From Streptomyces sp. SDr-06 (GTDB lineage Bacteria > Actinomycetota > Actinomycetes > Streptomycetales > Streptomycetaceae), in assembly GCF_003324565.1 (NCBI RefSeq), contig NZ_QOLA01000007.1, forward strand, positions 124,001 through 188,000: DNA of 64,000 nucleotides, read 5' to 3'. The position numbers were made by a program, and so were the translations under genes. The stretch's first letter is position 1; each line of letters starts with the position of its first letter. The notes under the pieces are model-generated. The model was not told the DNA's origin. It saw only the letters and a program-made list of their open reading frames with translations, and made no database searches. Positions 31,943 to 40,349 of this stretch are shown piece after piece.

Positions 31943-33001
31943 ATGCCCCGAATGACTCCGACCCGCGGATTCCTGCGTACGGCGAGCGCCGCGGCGCACC
32001 TGCGGCTCTTCGTGCTCGTCGGTGTCGCCACCGTGCTGGTGACCCGCGCCTACCTGGCCCTCACCGGCTACCCGAAGCTCGGGGGCGGGGAGGGCCACGG
32101 TGGGCTGCACATCGCCCACATGCTGTGGGGCGGCCTGCTGATGCTGGCCGGGCTCCTGGTCATGCTCGTCCTCACGGGTGTCGCCTCGCGGCGGCGAGGG
32201 GCGCTGATCGGTGGCATCGGCTTCGGCCTGTTCATCGACGAGGTCGGCAAACTCGTCGCCGTCGACGGCTACTTCTACCCTCCGGCCGCAGGGCTCATCT
32301 ACCTGTCGTTCGTCGCCCTCACCGGCCTCACCTGGCGGGTCACGCGGCGCGGGCGCACGGACGGCGAGGCCGCCACCGGCGCCGTTCGCTCGGCGGCGGC
32401 CGCGGACACCGCGCTGCACGGCGTCCTGACCGGTCTGACGCCGGGGGAGAGGGATGAGGCGCTGCGTCGTCTGCGCGGCTCGGGCGGTCCGGCCACCGCG
32501 CTGGACGCGGCTCTGGCGGCCGTGCTCGAAGCCGTGCCCGAGCGCCCTGCCGGGCGACCCGCCCCGCACCACGTGCTGGTCCGGCGGGCCCGCGCCTGGG
32601 TGGCGGCCCGGGTGTCCGGCACGCGGTCGCTCGTCCACGTCGCCGCGTGGGGCGCGACCCTTCAGTCAGCGCCCCTGTTGGCCGCCATCGCGGTCGACGG
32701 CCTCACGGGCGGCCTCGCCGACGAGACCCAGTGGACGGCCATCGCGGGAGCCCTCGCCTGCACCCTGGCGTCCCTGGCCCTCTCCGTGCGCGGGACGGTC
32801 CTGCTGCGCCGCGACCGTGGTGCCGCCCTGCGCACCCTGCGCGCCGCCCTCTTGGTGGACCTCCTGCTGGGCCAGGCCTTCAAGTTCACGATCAACCAGT
32901 TCTCCGCGGTGGCCGGTTGGCTGATCAGCCTGGCACTGCTCTACGTACTCTCGGCGCAGCCGGGACGCGGCCCGGCGCCGAGCGCACGGGCGAGCCACTG
33001 A
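31943..33001 (+). CDS. Polytopic membrane protein of unknown function
   Basis: A protein of 352 residues if the ATG at 31943 is used, which has a purine-rich site before it. Helices are visible at LRLFVLVGVATVLVTRAYLAL, IAHMLWGGLLMLAGLLVMLVLTGVA, LIGGIGFGLFIDEVGKLVAVDGYF and LIYLSFVALTGLTW, then a soluble middle of about 100 residues, then three C-terminal helices (LLAAIAVDGLTGG, AGALACTLASLALSVRGTVLL, LLVDLLLGQAFKFTINQF with SAVAGWLISLALLYVLSA). The FIDEVGKLV motif occurs in a family of actinobacterial membrane proteins. No catalytic motif is evident. Confidence 0.75.
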   Translation: MPRMTPTRGFLRTASAAAHLRLFVLVGVATVLVTRAYLALTGYPKLGGGEGHGGLHIAHMLWGGLLMLAGLLVMLVLTGVASRRRGALIGGIGFGLFIDEVGKLVAVDGYFYPPAAGLIYLSFVALTGLTWRVTRRGRTDGEAATGAVRSAAAADTALHGVLTGLTPGERDEALRRLRGSGGPATALDAALAAVLEAVPERPAGRPAPHHVLVRRARAWVAARVSGTRSLVHVAAWGATLQSAPLLAAIAVDGLTGGLADETQWTAIAGALACTLASLALSVRGTVLLRRDRGAALRTLRAALLVDLLLGQAFKFTINQFSAVAGWLISLALLYVLSAQPGRGPAPSARASH

Positions 33002-33126
33002 GCCGGTGAACGGCCGCGACGGCTGCGGCTTCGACCTGCCATCGCCGCGGAGGACGCGCCGAGAGCGCTGCTCGCAGGGGGTGATGGGTTCGCCGCCAGG
33101 GGCATCCCGCCGGGGGCAAAAACAAA

Positions 33127-33152
33127 GGCAAGGAGAACTTGCTCTCCTTGCC
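33127..33152. terminator. Perfect stem-loop upstream of rph, intrinsic-terminator-like on the - strand
   Basis: GGCAAGGAGA (33127-33136), loop ACTTGC, TCTCCTTGCC (33143-33152). On the - strand the stem is followed by TTTGTTTTTG, a true U-tract. It would stop leftward transcription, or insulate the membrane protein gene region. Its right arm overlaps the rph promoter -35 element. Confidence 0.6.
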
Positions 33153-33168
33153 ACTCTCAACTTATAGC
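33139..33168 (+). promoter_or_regulatory. Candidate housekeeping promoter of rph
   Basis: TTGCTC (33139-33144) as -35 and TATAGC (33163-33168) as -10 with an 18-base spacer. The predicted start site falls at or just before the RAE at 33176, so RAE overlaps the transcription start. Confidence 0.5.
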
Positions 33169-33175
33169 GCGTTGG

Positions 33176-33195
33176 GGGGCTTGCCGCAAGGCCCC
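33176..33195. promoter_or_regulatory. Rifamycin-associated element (RAE)-like inverted repeat
   Basis: GGGGCTTGCCGCAAGGCCCC is an inverted repeat with a one-base bulge, matching the RAE sequence known upstream of rifamycin-inactivating genes in actinomycetes. It lies about 300 bases before rph, just downstream of the -10 element. RAE confers rifamycin-responsive expression in other species. Confidence 0.75.
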
Positions 33196-33497
33196 GGTCA
33201 GGGCGCACAATCGTCGGCCGATGCCACAACCGGCCGAAATGAGGGGCGCGACTTGCGTGTGTTGTTGTTGCGGACGACCTACCGGGGATGCGGCGATGCC
33301 GGGCCCGCGGTGGGACCGGCACGCGGTGGGATGCGGGGGCGCGGTCCGTCCGGGAGGGTGGAGCGGGTGGCCGACGCGTCTGCGGGGGCTCCAGCGGGGA
33401 TGAGGGCGCCCTCGACGGGTTCGACGGACGCGGGGACGCCGGTGGTTCGATCCGCCGGCGCTGTACGACGGAGCACGGCCGCCTCGGAGGTGTCGCA

Positions 33498-36095
33498 GTG
33501 AGTGAGCAGTACGTAGTGGATCTGAGGGACGTCGACGAGTCGCAGGCCGCGGTCGTCGGCGGCAAGGGCGCACACCTCGGGGCGCTGTCGCGGATCGAGG
33601 GCATTCGCGTGCCGGACGGCTTCTGCGTGACGACCGACGCCTTCCGCCGGGTCATGGCGCAAGCGCCGTCGGTCGAGGACCGGCTCGAGGAGCTGGCGCG
33701 CACGAACCCGGACGATCAGGAGACGGTCCGGACGCTGAGCGCGGAGATCCGCCGGATCATCGAGGACATCGCCCTGCCGGACGACCTGGTGGCGGCGATC
33801 ACCGGCGCGCTCGCCCGGCTCGGTGAGGGGGCCGCGTGTGCCGTGCGGTCCAGCGCGACCGCGGAGGACCTGCCGACGGCTTCCTTCGCGGGCCAGCAGG
33901 ACACCTACCTGAACGTGATGGGGCCGACGGAGATCCTCCGGCACATCAGCCGGTGCTGGGCCTCGCTGTTCACCGAGCGCGCCGTCACCTACCGCAGGCG
34001 CAACGGCATCGATCACCGTACGGTCCACATGGCCGTGGTCGTGCAGCGGATGGTCTTCCCGGACGCGGCCGGAATCCTGTTCACCGCCGACCCCGTGACG
34101 GGCAACCGGACGGTCGCCACCGTGGACGCGGGCTTCGGGCTCGGTGAGGCCCTGGTCTCCGGTCTGGTGAACCCGGATGTCTTCAAGGTGCGGGACGGCG
34201 AGGTCGTCGCCAGGACGATCTCCGCCAAGCGGCGTGCCGTGCACGCCCTGCCGACCGGCGGAACACGCGAAGTGGCGATCGAACCGGGGCAGCAGGAGCA
34301 CCCGGCCCTGACGGACGAGCAGGCCCTGCGGCTGGTGCGGCTCGGACGACGGATCGAAGCGCACTTCGGCCGCCCGCAGGACATCGAATGGTGTCTGGTC
34401 GACGACGACTTCCGGATCGTCCAGAGCCGGCCGATCACCACGCTGTTCCCCGTCCCGGCCATCGGGGACGACGAGAACCACGTGTACGTCTCGGTCGGCC
34501 ATCAGCAGATGATGACCGACGCCATGCGGCCCCTCGGGCTCTCGGTGTGGCTGCTGACGGCCATGGCACCGATGCACGAGGCGGGCGGCAGGCTCTTCGT
34601 CGACGTCACCGCGCGCCTGGCCGCGCCCGGCTCCCGCGCCGCCCTCCTGGAGCTCGTCGGGAGGGGCGATCCGCTGGTCCGGGACGCGCTGGAGACGGTC
34701 CTCGAACGCGAGGACTTCGTCCCGTCGCGCCCGGACGTTACCCCTGGCGGCCCGCCGGCCGCGGCCGCGGCCGCCCCGATCGAGACCGATCCGGCCATCG
34801 TCACCGAGCTGATCGAGCGCAGCGAGGCGTCCGTGGCGGCCCTGGAGCGCGAGATCCGGACCAGGTCAGGACCGGCGCTGTTCGACTTCCTGCTCGACGC
34901 CTTCCAGGAGCACAAGCGGGTGCTCGGCGACCCGTTGAGCATGCAGGTGATCATGGCCGGGATGGAGGCGACCTGGTGGCTCAACGACAAGCTGGAGGAG
35001 TGGCTGGGCGAGAAGAACGCGGCTGACACGCTCACGCTGTCCGCTCCCGACAACGTCACGTCGGAGATGGGACTGGCGCTGCTCGACGTCGCGGACGCGA
35101 TCCGCCCGTGGCCTCAGGTGGTGGCGTTCCTGCAGGGCGTCCAGGGCGGGGATTTCCTGGACGAGCTGGCCGGACTCCCGGGCGGGATCCAAGCGCGCGA
35201 TGCCATCACGGGCTACCTCCACCGGTACGGCATGCGGTGCGTCGGCGAGATCGACATCACGAGGCCGCGGTGGAGCGAGCGCCCCGCCACCCTGGTGCCC
35301 GTGATCCTCGACAACGTCAGGAACTTCGGGCCGGGCGCCGCCGAGCGGCGCTTCGAGCAGGGGCGGCAGACGGCGTGGGAGAAGGAGCAGGACGTGCTGG
35401 CGCGCCTGCGGGCGTTGCCCGACGGCGAGCGGAAGGCCGACGAGACCAAGCGGATGATCGACCGCGTCCGCACCTTCATCGGATACCGGGAGTATCCCAA
35501 GTACGGCATCATCAGCCGCTACTTCGTCTACAAGAAGGCACTGCTGGCGGAGGCCGAGGCCCTGGTCGCCGCGGGCGTGGCCGCCGAGAAGGAGGACGTC
35601 TTCTACCTCACGTTCCAGGAGTTCCACGAGGCCGTGCGCTCGGGCCGGCTGGATCAGCGGCTGGTACAGGAGCGCAGGGACGCGTTCCGGTCCTACCAGG
35701 CGCTCACGCCGCCCCGGGTGCTCACATCGGACGGCGAGGCCCTCACCGGGGCGTACCGGCGGGAGGACGCGCCGGCCGACGCCCTGATCGGCCTGGCCGT
35801 TTCGGGCGGGGCCGTCGAAGGCAGGGCGCGCGTCATCCTCGACATGTCGGAGGCGGATCTCGAAGCGGGCGACATCCTGGTCACGGCCTTCACGGACCCG
35901 AGCTGGTCGCCGCTGTTCGTCGGAATCGCGGGCCTGGTGACCGAGGTGGGCGGGCTGATGACCCATGGCGCGGTGATCGCCCGGGAGTACGGGCTGCCGG
36001 CCGTCGTGGGAGTGGAGGGCGCCACCCGGCGCATTCGGGACGGCCAGCGGATCCGCGTGCACGGTACCGACGGGTACGTCGAAATCCTGTCCTGA
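33498..36095 (+). CDS. rph: Rifamycin phosphotransferase
   Basis: An 865-residue protein with GTG start after CGGAGGTG. It has an N-terminal PEP-synthase-like ATP-binding domain (GGKGAHLGALSRI near residue 20, RSSATAEDLPTASFAGQQDTYLNV near 118, and LFTADPVTGNRTVATVDAGFGLGEALVSGLVNPD), a central rifamycin-binding region, and a C-terminal swivelling His domain with GGLMTHGAVIAREYGLPAVVGV carrying the phosphorylated His near residue 823. Rph transfers the beta-phosphate of ATP to the ansa hydroxyl of rifamycins and so inactivates them. Family members average about 860 residues. An RAE precedes it. Paralogous PEP synthase is the main alternative, but length, domain order and RAE favour Rph. Confidence 0.9.
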   Translation: MSEQYVVDLRDVDESQAAVVGGKGAHLGALSRIEGIRVPDGFCVTTDAFRRVMAQAPSVEDRLEELARTNPDDQETVRTLSAEIRRIIEDIALPDDLVAAITGALARLGEGAACAVRSSATAEDLPTASFAGQQDTYLNVMGPTEILRHISRCWASLFTERAVTYRRRNGIDHRTVHMAVVVQRMVFPDAAGILFTADPVTGNRTVATVDAGFGLGEALVSGLVNPDVFKVRDGEVVARTISAKRRAVHALPTGGTREVAIEPGQQEHPALTDEQALRLVRLGRRIEAHFGRPQDIEWCLVDDDFRIVQSRPITTLFPVPAIGDDENHVYVSVGHQQMMTDAMRPLGLSVWLLTAMAPMHEAGGRLFVDVTARLAAPGSRAALLELVGRGDPLVRDALETVLEREDFVPSRPDVTPGGPPAAAAAAPIETDPAIVTELIERSEASVAALEREIRTRSGPALFDFLLDAFQEHKRVLGDPLSMQVIMAGMEATWWLNDKLEEWLGEKNAADTLTLSAPDNVTSEMGLALLDVADAIRPWPQVVAFLQGVQGGDFLDELAGLPGGIQARDAITGYLHRYGMRCVGEIDITRPRWSERPATLVPVILDNVRNFGPGAAERRFEQGRQTAWEKEQDVLARLRALPDGERKADETKRMIDRVRTFIGYREYPKYGIISRYFVYKKALLAEAEALVAAGVAAEKEDVFYLTFQEFHEAVRSGRLDQRLVQERRDAFRSYQALTPPRVLTSDGEALTGAYRREDAPADALIGLAVSGGAVEGRARVILDMSEADLEAGDILVTAFTDPSWSPLFVGIAGLVTEVGGLMTHGAVIAREYGLPAVVGVEGATRRIRDGQRIRVHGTDGYVEILS

Positions 36096-36111
36096 CCGGT
36101 CACCCACCCAA

Positions 36112-36130
36112 AAGCCCCGCCCCGGGGCTT
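36112..36130. terminator. Terminator hairpin after rph
   Basis: AAGCCCC (36112-36118), loop GCCCC, GGGGCTT (36124-36130), beginning 17 bases after the rph stop. It has an A-rich left flank (CCAAA) and could serve both strands. Confidence 0.7.
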
Positions 36131-36292
36131 CCAACTCCCTTGTGGTGCACGACTATTGAGTGCCGGTAGTCCAGGACGCGGCCAGGTGAAGCAGGCCCGG
36201 GAGGCGGCGGTTCAGGGGGCGACGGCGAACCATGAAGGTCGCCCCCTGGGCCGTGCGAGGGCCCAGCGGCGGAAGGTGGCTCCTCCCACGGC

Positions 36293-36436
36293 GTGAAGGA
36301 GAGGCACCCACCTTCCGCCCCAGGCGCATCGGCCCCGGTCGGCCTCGTCGGCGCTTGCCTGGTGCTCGTATGCGGCGAGTACGCCGCCTCGCGCATCCGG
36401 CGCAACGCCCCTGAGTACCCCGCGTACTGGTGGTAG
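36293..36436 (+). CDS. Possible small membrane-associated protein
   Basis: A 47-residue open frame from GTG 36293 to TAG 36434-36436. The middle is hydrophobic (VGLVGACLVLVCGEY) and the end, SRIRRNAPEYPAYWW, has protein-like composition unlike other frames here. The ribosome site is poor. It could also be the tail of a decayed gene. Otherwise the 418-base gap from 36096 to 36513 holds only the rph terminator. Confidence 0.3.
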   Translation: MKERHPPSAPGASAPVGLVGACLVLVCGEYAASRIRRNAPEYPAYWW

Positions 36437-36513
36437 CCGGGCTCGGAGCGCGGCCGCGTCACGGTGGCGCCCGCCTCGGTCGGTCCCAGGCGAGGCGCGT
36501 ACAGTACGCGCCT

Positions 36514-37263
36514 GTGTCCGACACCCTCGACATCACCGCCGCCGGGGCAGCGCGCCTCCTGGACCAAGTACGCGGTTCGGCCGCGCGTCTTGTCGCGGCG
36601 CTCGCCCCGCTGACCGACCTCCAGGCCCGCGAGGCTTCGGCGCTGGAAGGCTGGAGCCGGGGCCATGTCATCACCCATCTCGCGCGCAGTGCCGACGTCT
36701 ATCGATGGCTGCTGGCCCTCGCCCGGACCGGCACCGAGCCCGGGCCGCGCGCCGACGCCGCCACGCTGGAGCGGGCGCTGCGCGAAGGCGCCGGGCGCGG
36801 CGCGTCCGAGCTTGTCGCCGATCTCGGCGTCAGCCTGGACCGGCTCCTCGACGAGGCGGCGTCCCTGCCCGTCGAACGCTGGGCCACCTTGGTCTCGGCG
36901 CTCGCGGGCTGGCGGCACCCGGCCTGGTTCACCCTGCACCGCTGCCTCCGGGAGCTCGAAACCCACCATGTCGACCTGAGCGTCGGCTACACCGCCGCCA
37001 ACTGGCCTGTGGATTACGTCGGTTGGGAGCTCGACGGGGCCGTTTCTGCCCTCGCTGCCCGCCGCTTCCCGCTCGCCCGCATCCACGCCGAGGACCTCGG
37101 CCGGTCCTGGGTACTCTCCGCGAACGGGCCCACCGTTACGGGCCCGGGCCACGCCGTGCTCTCCTGGCTCGCCGGACGCGGCACGGACCCGCGGCTCCAC
37201 TGGGACCTTCCCTTGCCCGCCCCGCCGAAGTGGCCGCTCCCACCAGTACCTGGCTGGAACTGA
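36514..37263 (+). CDS. Maleylpyruvate isomerase family mycothiol-dependent enzyme (DinB fold)
   Basis: A 249-residue protein with GTG start. The N-terminal half is a DinB-like four-helix bundle with GWSRGHVITHLARSADVYRWLL, giving the first metal-ligand His; ELETHHVDLSVGYTAANWPVDYV gives further His ligands. The C-terminal half (GPTVTGPGHAVLSWLAGRGTDPRLHW) is the MDMPI C-terminal domain. This is the usual layout of actinobacterial mycothiol-dependent maleylpyruvate isomerase homologues; the substrate may be a xenobiotic. It stands alone and converges with the LysR gene. Confidence 0.88.
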   Translation: MSDTLDITAAGAARLLDQVRGSAARLVAALAPLTDLQAREASALEGWSRGHVITHLARSADVYRWLLALARTGTEPGPRADAATLERALREGAGRGASELVADLGVSLDRLLDEAASLPVERWATLVSALAGWRHPAWFTLHRCLRELETHHVDLSVGYTAANWPVDYVGWELDGAVSALAARRFPLARIHAEDLGRSWVLSANGPTVTGPGHAVLSWLAGRGTDPRLHWDLPLPAPPKWPLPPVPGWN

Positions 37264-37310
37264 CCGGTACGGAGGGGGCGTCGGGTTCGCCAGGCAGGGG
37301 GTCGCCGCGC

Positions 37311-38213
37311 CTAACCCAGGACGGTCTGCGCGCCGCAGTGGTGGGCGACCATCTCGGCGAAGGCGTGGGCCAGGGGGGAGAGGGCGTCCCAGCGGCGCAC
37401 CGCCCAGCCCGCGGTGAGCGCCGGGAGCGCGGGGATCGGGATCAGCCGCAGGTTGGGGTGGCCGGGGCCGGTCCAGGCGGGCAGGGCCGGGACGACTGCG
37501 TGCCCCAGGCCCAGTTCGGCCAGCAGGATCGCGGTGTCCCAATCGGTGACGCTGGTGTCGAACACCGGCCGGATGCCGGATTCGGCCAGCCAGGAGCCGA
37601 GTTGCAGGCGGGAGGTCGAGTTCTCCGGAAGGCCGATCAGCCGGGCATCCTGCAGATCGGCCGGTGCCAGGGACGTCCTGGCGGCCAGCGGGTCGGACGA
37701 GGAGACGGCGAGCGCCCAGGGCAGCTCGACCACGGGGTGCTGCTCGATGGCGCGCGTCGTGGGCCGCAGGGTGATCCAGGCGAGGTCGACACGGCCCGCG
37801 GCGAGCGCGTCGAAGCAGCCGCGACTGGAGGTTTCGGTCTGGAATTCGAGGCTCGCCCGGGGAAAGCGGCGCCGGAAGTCGGCCACGGCCGCGGCCATGA
37901 AGTGCCGGACGGTCGTGGCCCCCGTCGTGACCCGCACCGAACCGCCGTCCGCCCGTGCCGTCTCCTCCATGCGGCGCAGGGCGTCGTCGATGCATCCCAA
38001 GCCCTCGGTGACCGCAGCGTTCAGCACGCGTCCGGCCGGTGTCGGCACCACGCCGCGGGTGTGCCGTTCGAGCAGGCTCAGGCCCACCTCTCGTTCGAGC
38101 CGCTTCACATGCTGGCTGACCGCGGACTGCGTACAGGACAGCTCGCGGGCTGCCGCGCTCAGGGAGCCCGCCCGGCAGACCGCGGTGAAGACGCGGAGAT
38201 CGTCAAGAGTCAT
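37311..38213 (-). CDS. LysR-type transcriptional regulator
   Basis: A 300-residue protein from ATG 38213, where family homology starts (TLDDLRVFTAVCRAGSLSAAARELSCTQSAVSQHVKRLEREVGLSLLERH is the winged HTH). The rest is the periplasmic-binding-protein-like effector domain (GSVRVTTGATTVRHFMAAAVADFRRRFPRASLEF and later LAELGLGHAVVPALPAW). It is divergent from the ketopantoate-reductase-like gene, which it probably controls through the site at 38233-38254. The inducer is unknown. Confidence 0.92.
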   Translation of the reverse strand: MTLDDLRVFTAVCRAGSLSAAARELSCTQSAVSQHVKRLEREVGLSLLERHTRGVVPTPAGRVLNAAVTEGLGCIDDALRRMEETARADGGSVRVTTGATTVRHFMAAAVADFRRRFPRASLEFQTETSSRGCFDALAAGRVDLAWITLRPTTRAIEQHPVVELPWALAVSSSDPLAARTSLAPADLQDARLIGLPENSTSRLQLGSWLAESGIRPVFDTSVTDWDTAILLAELGLGHAVVPALPAWTGPGHPNLRLIPIPALPALTAGWAVRRWDALSPLAHAFAEMVAHHCGAQTVLG

Positions 38214-38232
38214 GGTGGCCCAAGGTATCGCT

Positions 38233-38254
38233 TGGGTATTTGCCAGCAAACCCA
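38233..38254. promoter_or_regulatory. Candidate LysR operator
   Basis: TGGGTATTTGC followed by CAGCAAACCCA is an interrupted dyad 20 bases upstream of the LysR start. CTTGGGT recurs at 38263-38269, giving a tandem half-site. This matches the loose T-N11-A-type dyads of LysR regulators in a divergent promoter. Confidence 0.45.
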
Positions 38255-38424
38255 TGGATTGACTTGGGTTTCCGGCGTACGTGACCATCGGTGCGGGGCC
38301 CAGGGCGGCAACCCGCCGGCTGTTTCACGCGATCCGGACGCGGAGAACGGCCGGCGGGTGCCGACCCGCCTCATGGGGCTTGCCGGCCCCCTCGCCCAGG
38401 TCTTCCCGAACGACAGGAGCGCAC

Positions 38425-39318
38425 GTGTCCACAACCAAGCTGACGGTGGCCATCCTCGGACCGGGCGGCGTCGGAGGCCTGATCGGCGCGCTGCTCGCCC
38501 GTGCCGGGCACCGTGTCATCTGCCTGGCCGGGGAGGAGACCGCCGGCACGCTGAGCCGGGACGGTCTGCACGTCGAGAGCACGCTGTACGGGAACTTCAC
38601 CGCGGCCGTGAACGCCGACACGGAGCTGCGGGAGCCGGTGGACGCCGTCGTCGTCGCCGTCAAGCAGACCGCTCTGGACCAGGCGCTCGACCGCGTCCCG
38701 GCCGCCGTACTCGGTGGCGCGATCGTGATCCCGATGCTCAACGGGCTCGACCATCTCGCCGTACTGCGTGAGCGCTACCCGTCGGCCCAGGTCGTCGCCG
38801 GCACGATCAAGGTCGAGGCCACGCGTACCGCCCCCGGCCGCATCAGCCACACCAGCCCCTTCGCCAACATCGAACTGGCCGCCCCACTGGAGGAGTTCGC
38901 GGACGAGCTGCGCGGGGCCGGGCTCGGTGTGGTCCTGCGCGGCGACGAGAGCGCGATGCTCTGGGACAAGCTCGCCTTCCTCGCCCCGTTCGCCCTGCTG
39001 ACCACGCGCCACCGGACCGATGTCGCAACCGTGCGCGGCGACCGGCGCCCCGAACTCCTCACCGTGGTCGACGAGATCACCACCGTGGCGCGTGCCGCGG
39101 GCACGTCGGTGACGTCCGACGCCGTGCTCAGGCTCTTCGACGGGGCGCCGCCCGCCATGAAGTCCTCGATGCAGCGCGACGCCGTGGCCGGGCGCCCGCT
39201 CGAACTCGATGCCATCGGCGGCGCGGTGCTGCGCGCGGGCGCCACCCACGGGGTCGAGACCCCGGCCACGGCGCGGCTGGTGGCCGAGATCGCCCGCGAG
39301 TTCCCCCAGGGGGCCTGA
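38425..39318 (+). CDS. Ketopantoate reductase family protein (2-dehydropantoate 2-reductase-like)
   Basis: A 297-residue protein; GTG start with CAGGAG upstream. Residues 9-16 carry the nucleotide-binding motif GPGGVGG. Other conserved positions are VVVAVKQTALDQAL, IPMLNGLDH (active-site Asn), and MLWDKLAFLAPFALLTT (active-site Lys), with a C-terminal MKSSMQRDAVAGRPLELDAIGGAVLRAG (the family SSMxQDxxxGRxxExDxxxG motif). It may be a pantothenate enzyme or a paralogue acting on another 2-oxo acid. The divergent LysR and the downstream VOC fusion suggest an accessory role. Confidence 0.9.
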   Translation: MSTTKLTVAILGPGGVGGLIGALLARAGHRVICLAGEETAGTLSRDGLHVESTLYGNFTAAVNADTELREPVDAVVVAVKQTALDQALDRVPAAVLGGAIVIPMLNGLDHLAVLRERYPSAQVVAGTIKVEATRTAPGRISHTSPFANIELAAPLEEFADELRGAGLGVVLRGDESAMLWDKLAFLAPFALLTTRHRTDVATVRGDRRPELLTVVDEITTVARAAGTSVTSDAVLRLFDGAPPAMKSSMQRDAVAGRPLELDAIGGAVLRAGATHGVETPATARLVAEIAREFPQGA

Positions 39319-40334
39319 TGCGGCCGAGCGCCCCGCCCGAGGACGGCCCTCCGCGAGACGGCTCCGATGCCACGACAGCATGGCCCGCGGCGGAGGAGTT
39401 CCTGCGCTCCCGGGGCGCGGGCGGGACGGCCCACCCCGGCGGCACCCTCCTCGATCACCTGATCAGGGTGGCGAACCTCCTCGACGCCTGGGGAGCGGAC
39501 CCGGATGTGCGAGCCGCGGGCCTGTGCCACGCGGTGTACGGGACCGACGGATTCGCCCAGGCCCTCGCGGAGACCACCGAGCGCGCGCTCATCGCGGACC
39601 TGATCGGCGAACGCGCCGAAGCCCTGGTCCACCTCTACGCCAGCTGCGACCGGGACGCCGTGTATCCGCGCCTGGCGAACGGCGGCCCCGTGCTCTTCCG
39701 TGACCGCTTCACGGGCCGTGAACACACCCCGCCGGAGGCGGACGTCCGCGCCTTCCTCGACCTCACGGCCGCCAACGAACTCGACGTGCTGGCCCACAAC
39801 ACCGAACTCGCCGACCGGTACGGACCCGGCCTGTACGGGCTGTTCACCCGCGCACAAGCCCGGCTCTCCCCAGCGGCGCGGGACGCCTGCGTCGAGCAGC
39901 TCGGCCGGTACGCGCCCGACGCCGGGGCGGCGATCGGTATCACCTCTCTGGACCACCTGGTCCTGACCGTGGCCGACATCGAGCGGAGCGTCGGCTTCTA
40001 CGAACGCGTCCTCGGCATGCGCGCGGTCACCTTCGGCGACGGACGCCGCGCCCTGGCCTTCGGCAACAGCAAGATCAACCTGCACGCGGCCGGCCACGAA
40101 CTCCTCCCGCACGCCGCACGCCCGACCCCCGGCAGCGCCGACCTGTGCCTGCTGGCCGACGCCCCGCACCACACGATCTCGGCCGCTCTCGCCGCCCAGG
40201 GCGTCCCCGTGGAGGAAGGCCCCGTACCCCGGACCGGCGCCCTGGGGCCGATCACCAGCACCTACGTGCGCGACCCGGACGGCAACCTGATCGAGATCAG
40301 CACCTACGACTCCGGGCCGCCGGCCGACGGGTGA
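39318..40334 (+). CDS. DUF6817-like / VOC domain fusion protein
   Basis: A 338-residue protein; its ATG overlaps the previous stop (TGATG). Residues 35-160 resemble a DUF6817-type HD-like domain: TLLDHLIRVANLLDAWGADPDVRAAGLCHAVYGTDGF. Residues about 215-330 are a VOC domain: LDHLVLTVADIERSVGFYERVLGMRAVTFGDGR, ending YVRDPDGNLIEISTY. VOC ends of this type hold metal ligands His and Glu. Fusion to a DUF6817 module is unusual. Translational coupling to the reductase gene points to a shared substrate or regulation. Confidence 0.8.
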   Translation: MRPSAPPEDGPPRDGSDATTAWPAAEEFLRSRGAGGTAHPGGTLLDHLIRVANLLDAWGADPDVRAAGLCHAVYGTDGFAQALAETTERALIADLIGERAEALVHLYASCDRDAVYPRLANGGPVLFRDRFTGREHTPPEADVRAFLDLTAANELDVLAHNTELADRYGPGLYGLFTRAQARLSPAARDACVEQLGRYAPDAGAAIGITSLDHLVLTVADIERSVGFYERVLGMRAVTFGDGRRALAFGNSKINLHAAGHELLPHAARPTPGSADLCLLADAPHHTISAALAAQGVPVEEGPVPRTGALGPITSTYVRDPDGNLIEISTYDSGPPADG

Positions 40335-40349
40335 GGGGCCCAGGGCGGA

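Larger units (their letters stand above)
33002..33497. other. Long control region of rph
   Basis: About 500 bases without a convincing gene. From left to right it holds an A-rich stretch (33118-33126), a perfect stem-loop (33127-33152), a -35/-10 pair (33139-33168), the rifamycin-associated element (33176-33195) and an untranslated leader of about 300 bases before the GTG of rph. Several open frames lie in the leader but lack coding features. Confidence 0.7.

Noticed and set aside
33196..33497. Rightward open frames in the rph leader as an upstream gene or N-terminal extension
   Set aside because: They are low-complexity, and Rph family homology starts at GTG 33498 with a clear GGAGG site.
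36100..37995. 631-codon leftward frame across the mycothiol-type enzyme gene
   Set aside because: The + strand gene has DinB/MDMPI motifs and the LysR gene is in another frame; the long frame has low-complexity composition.
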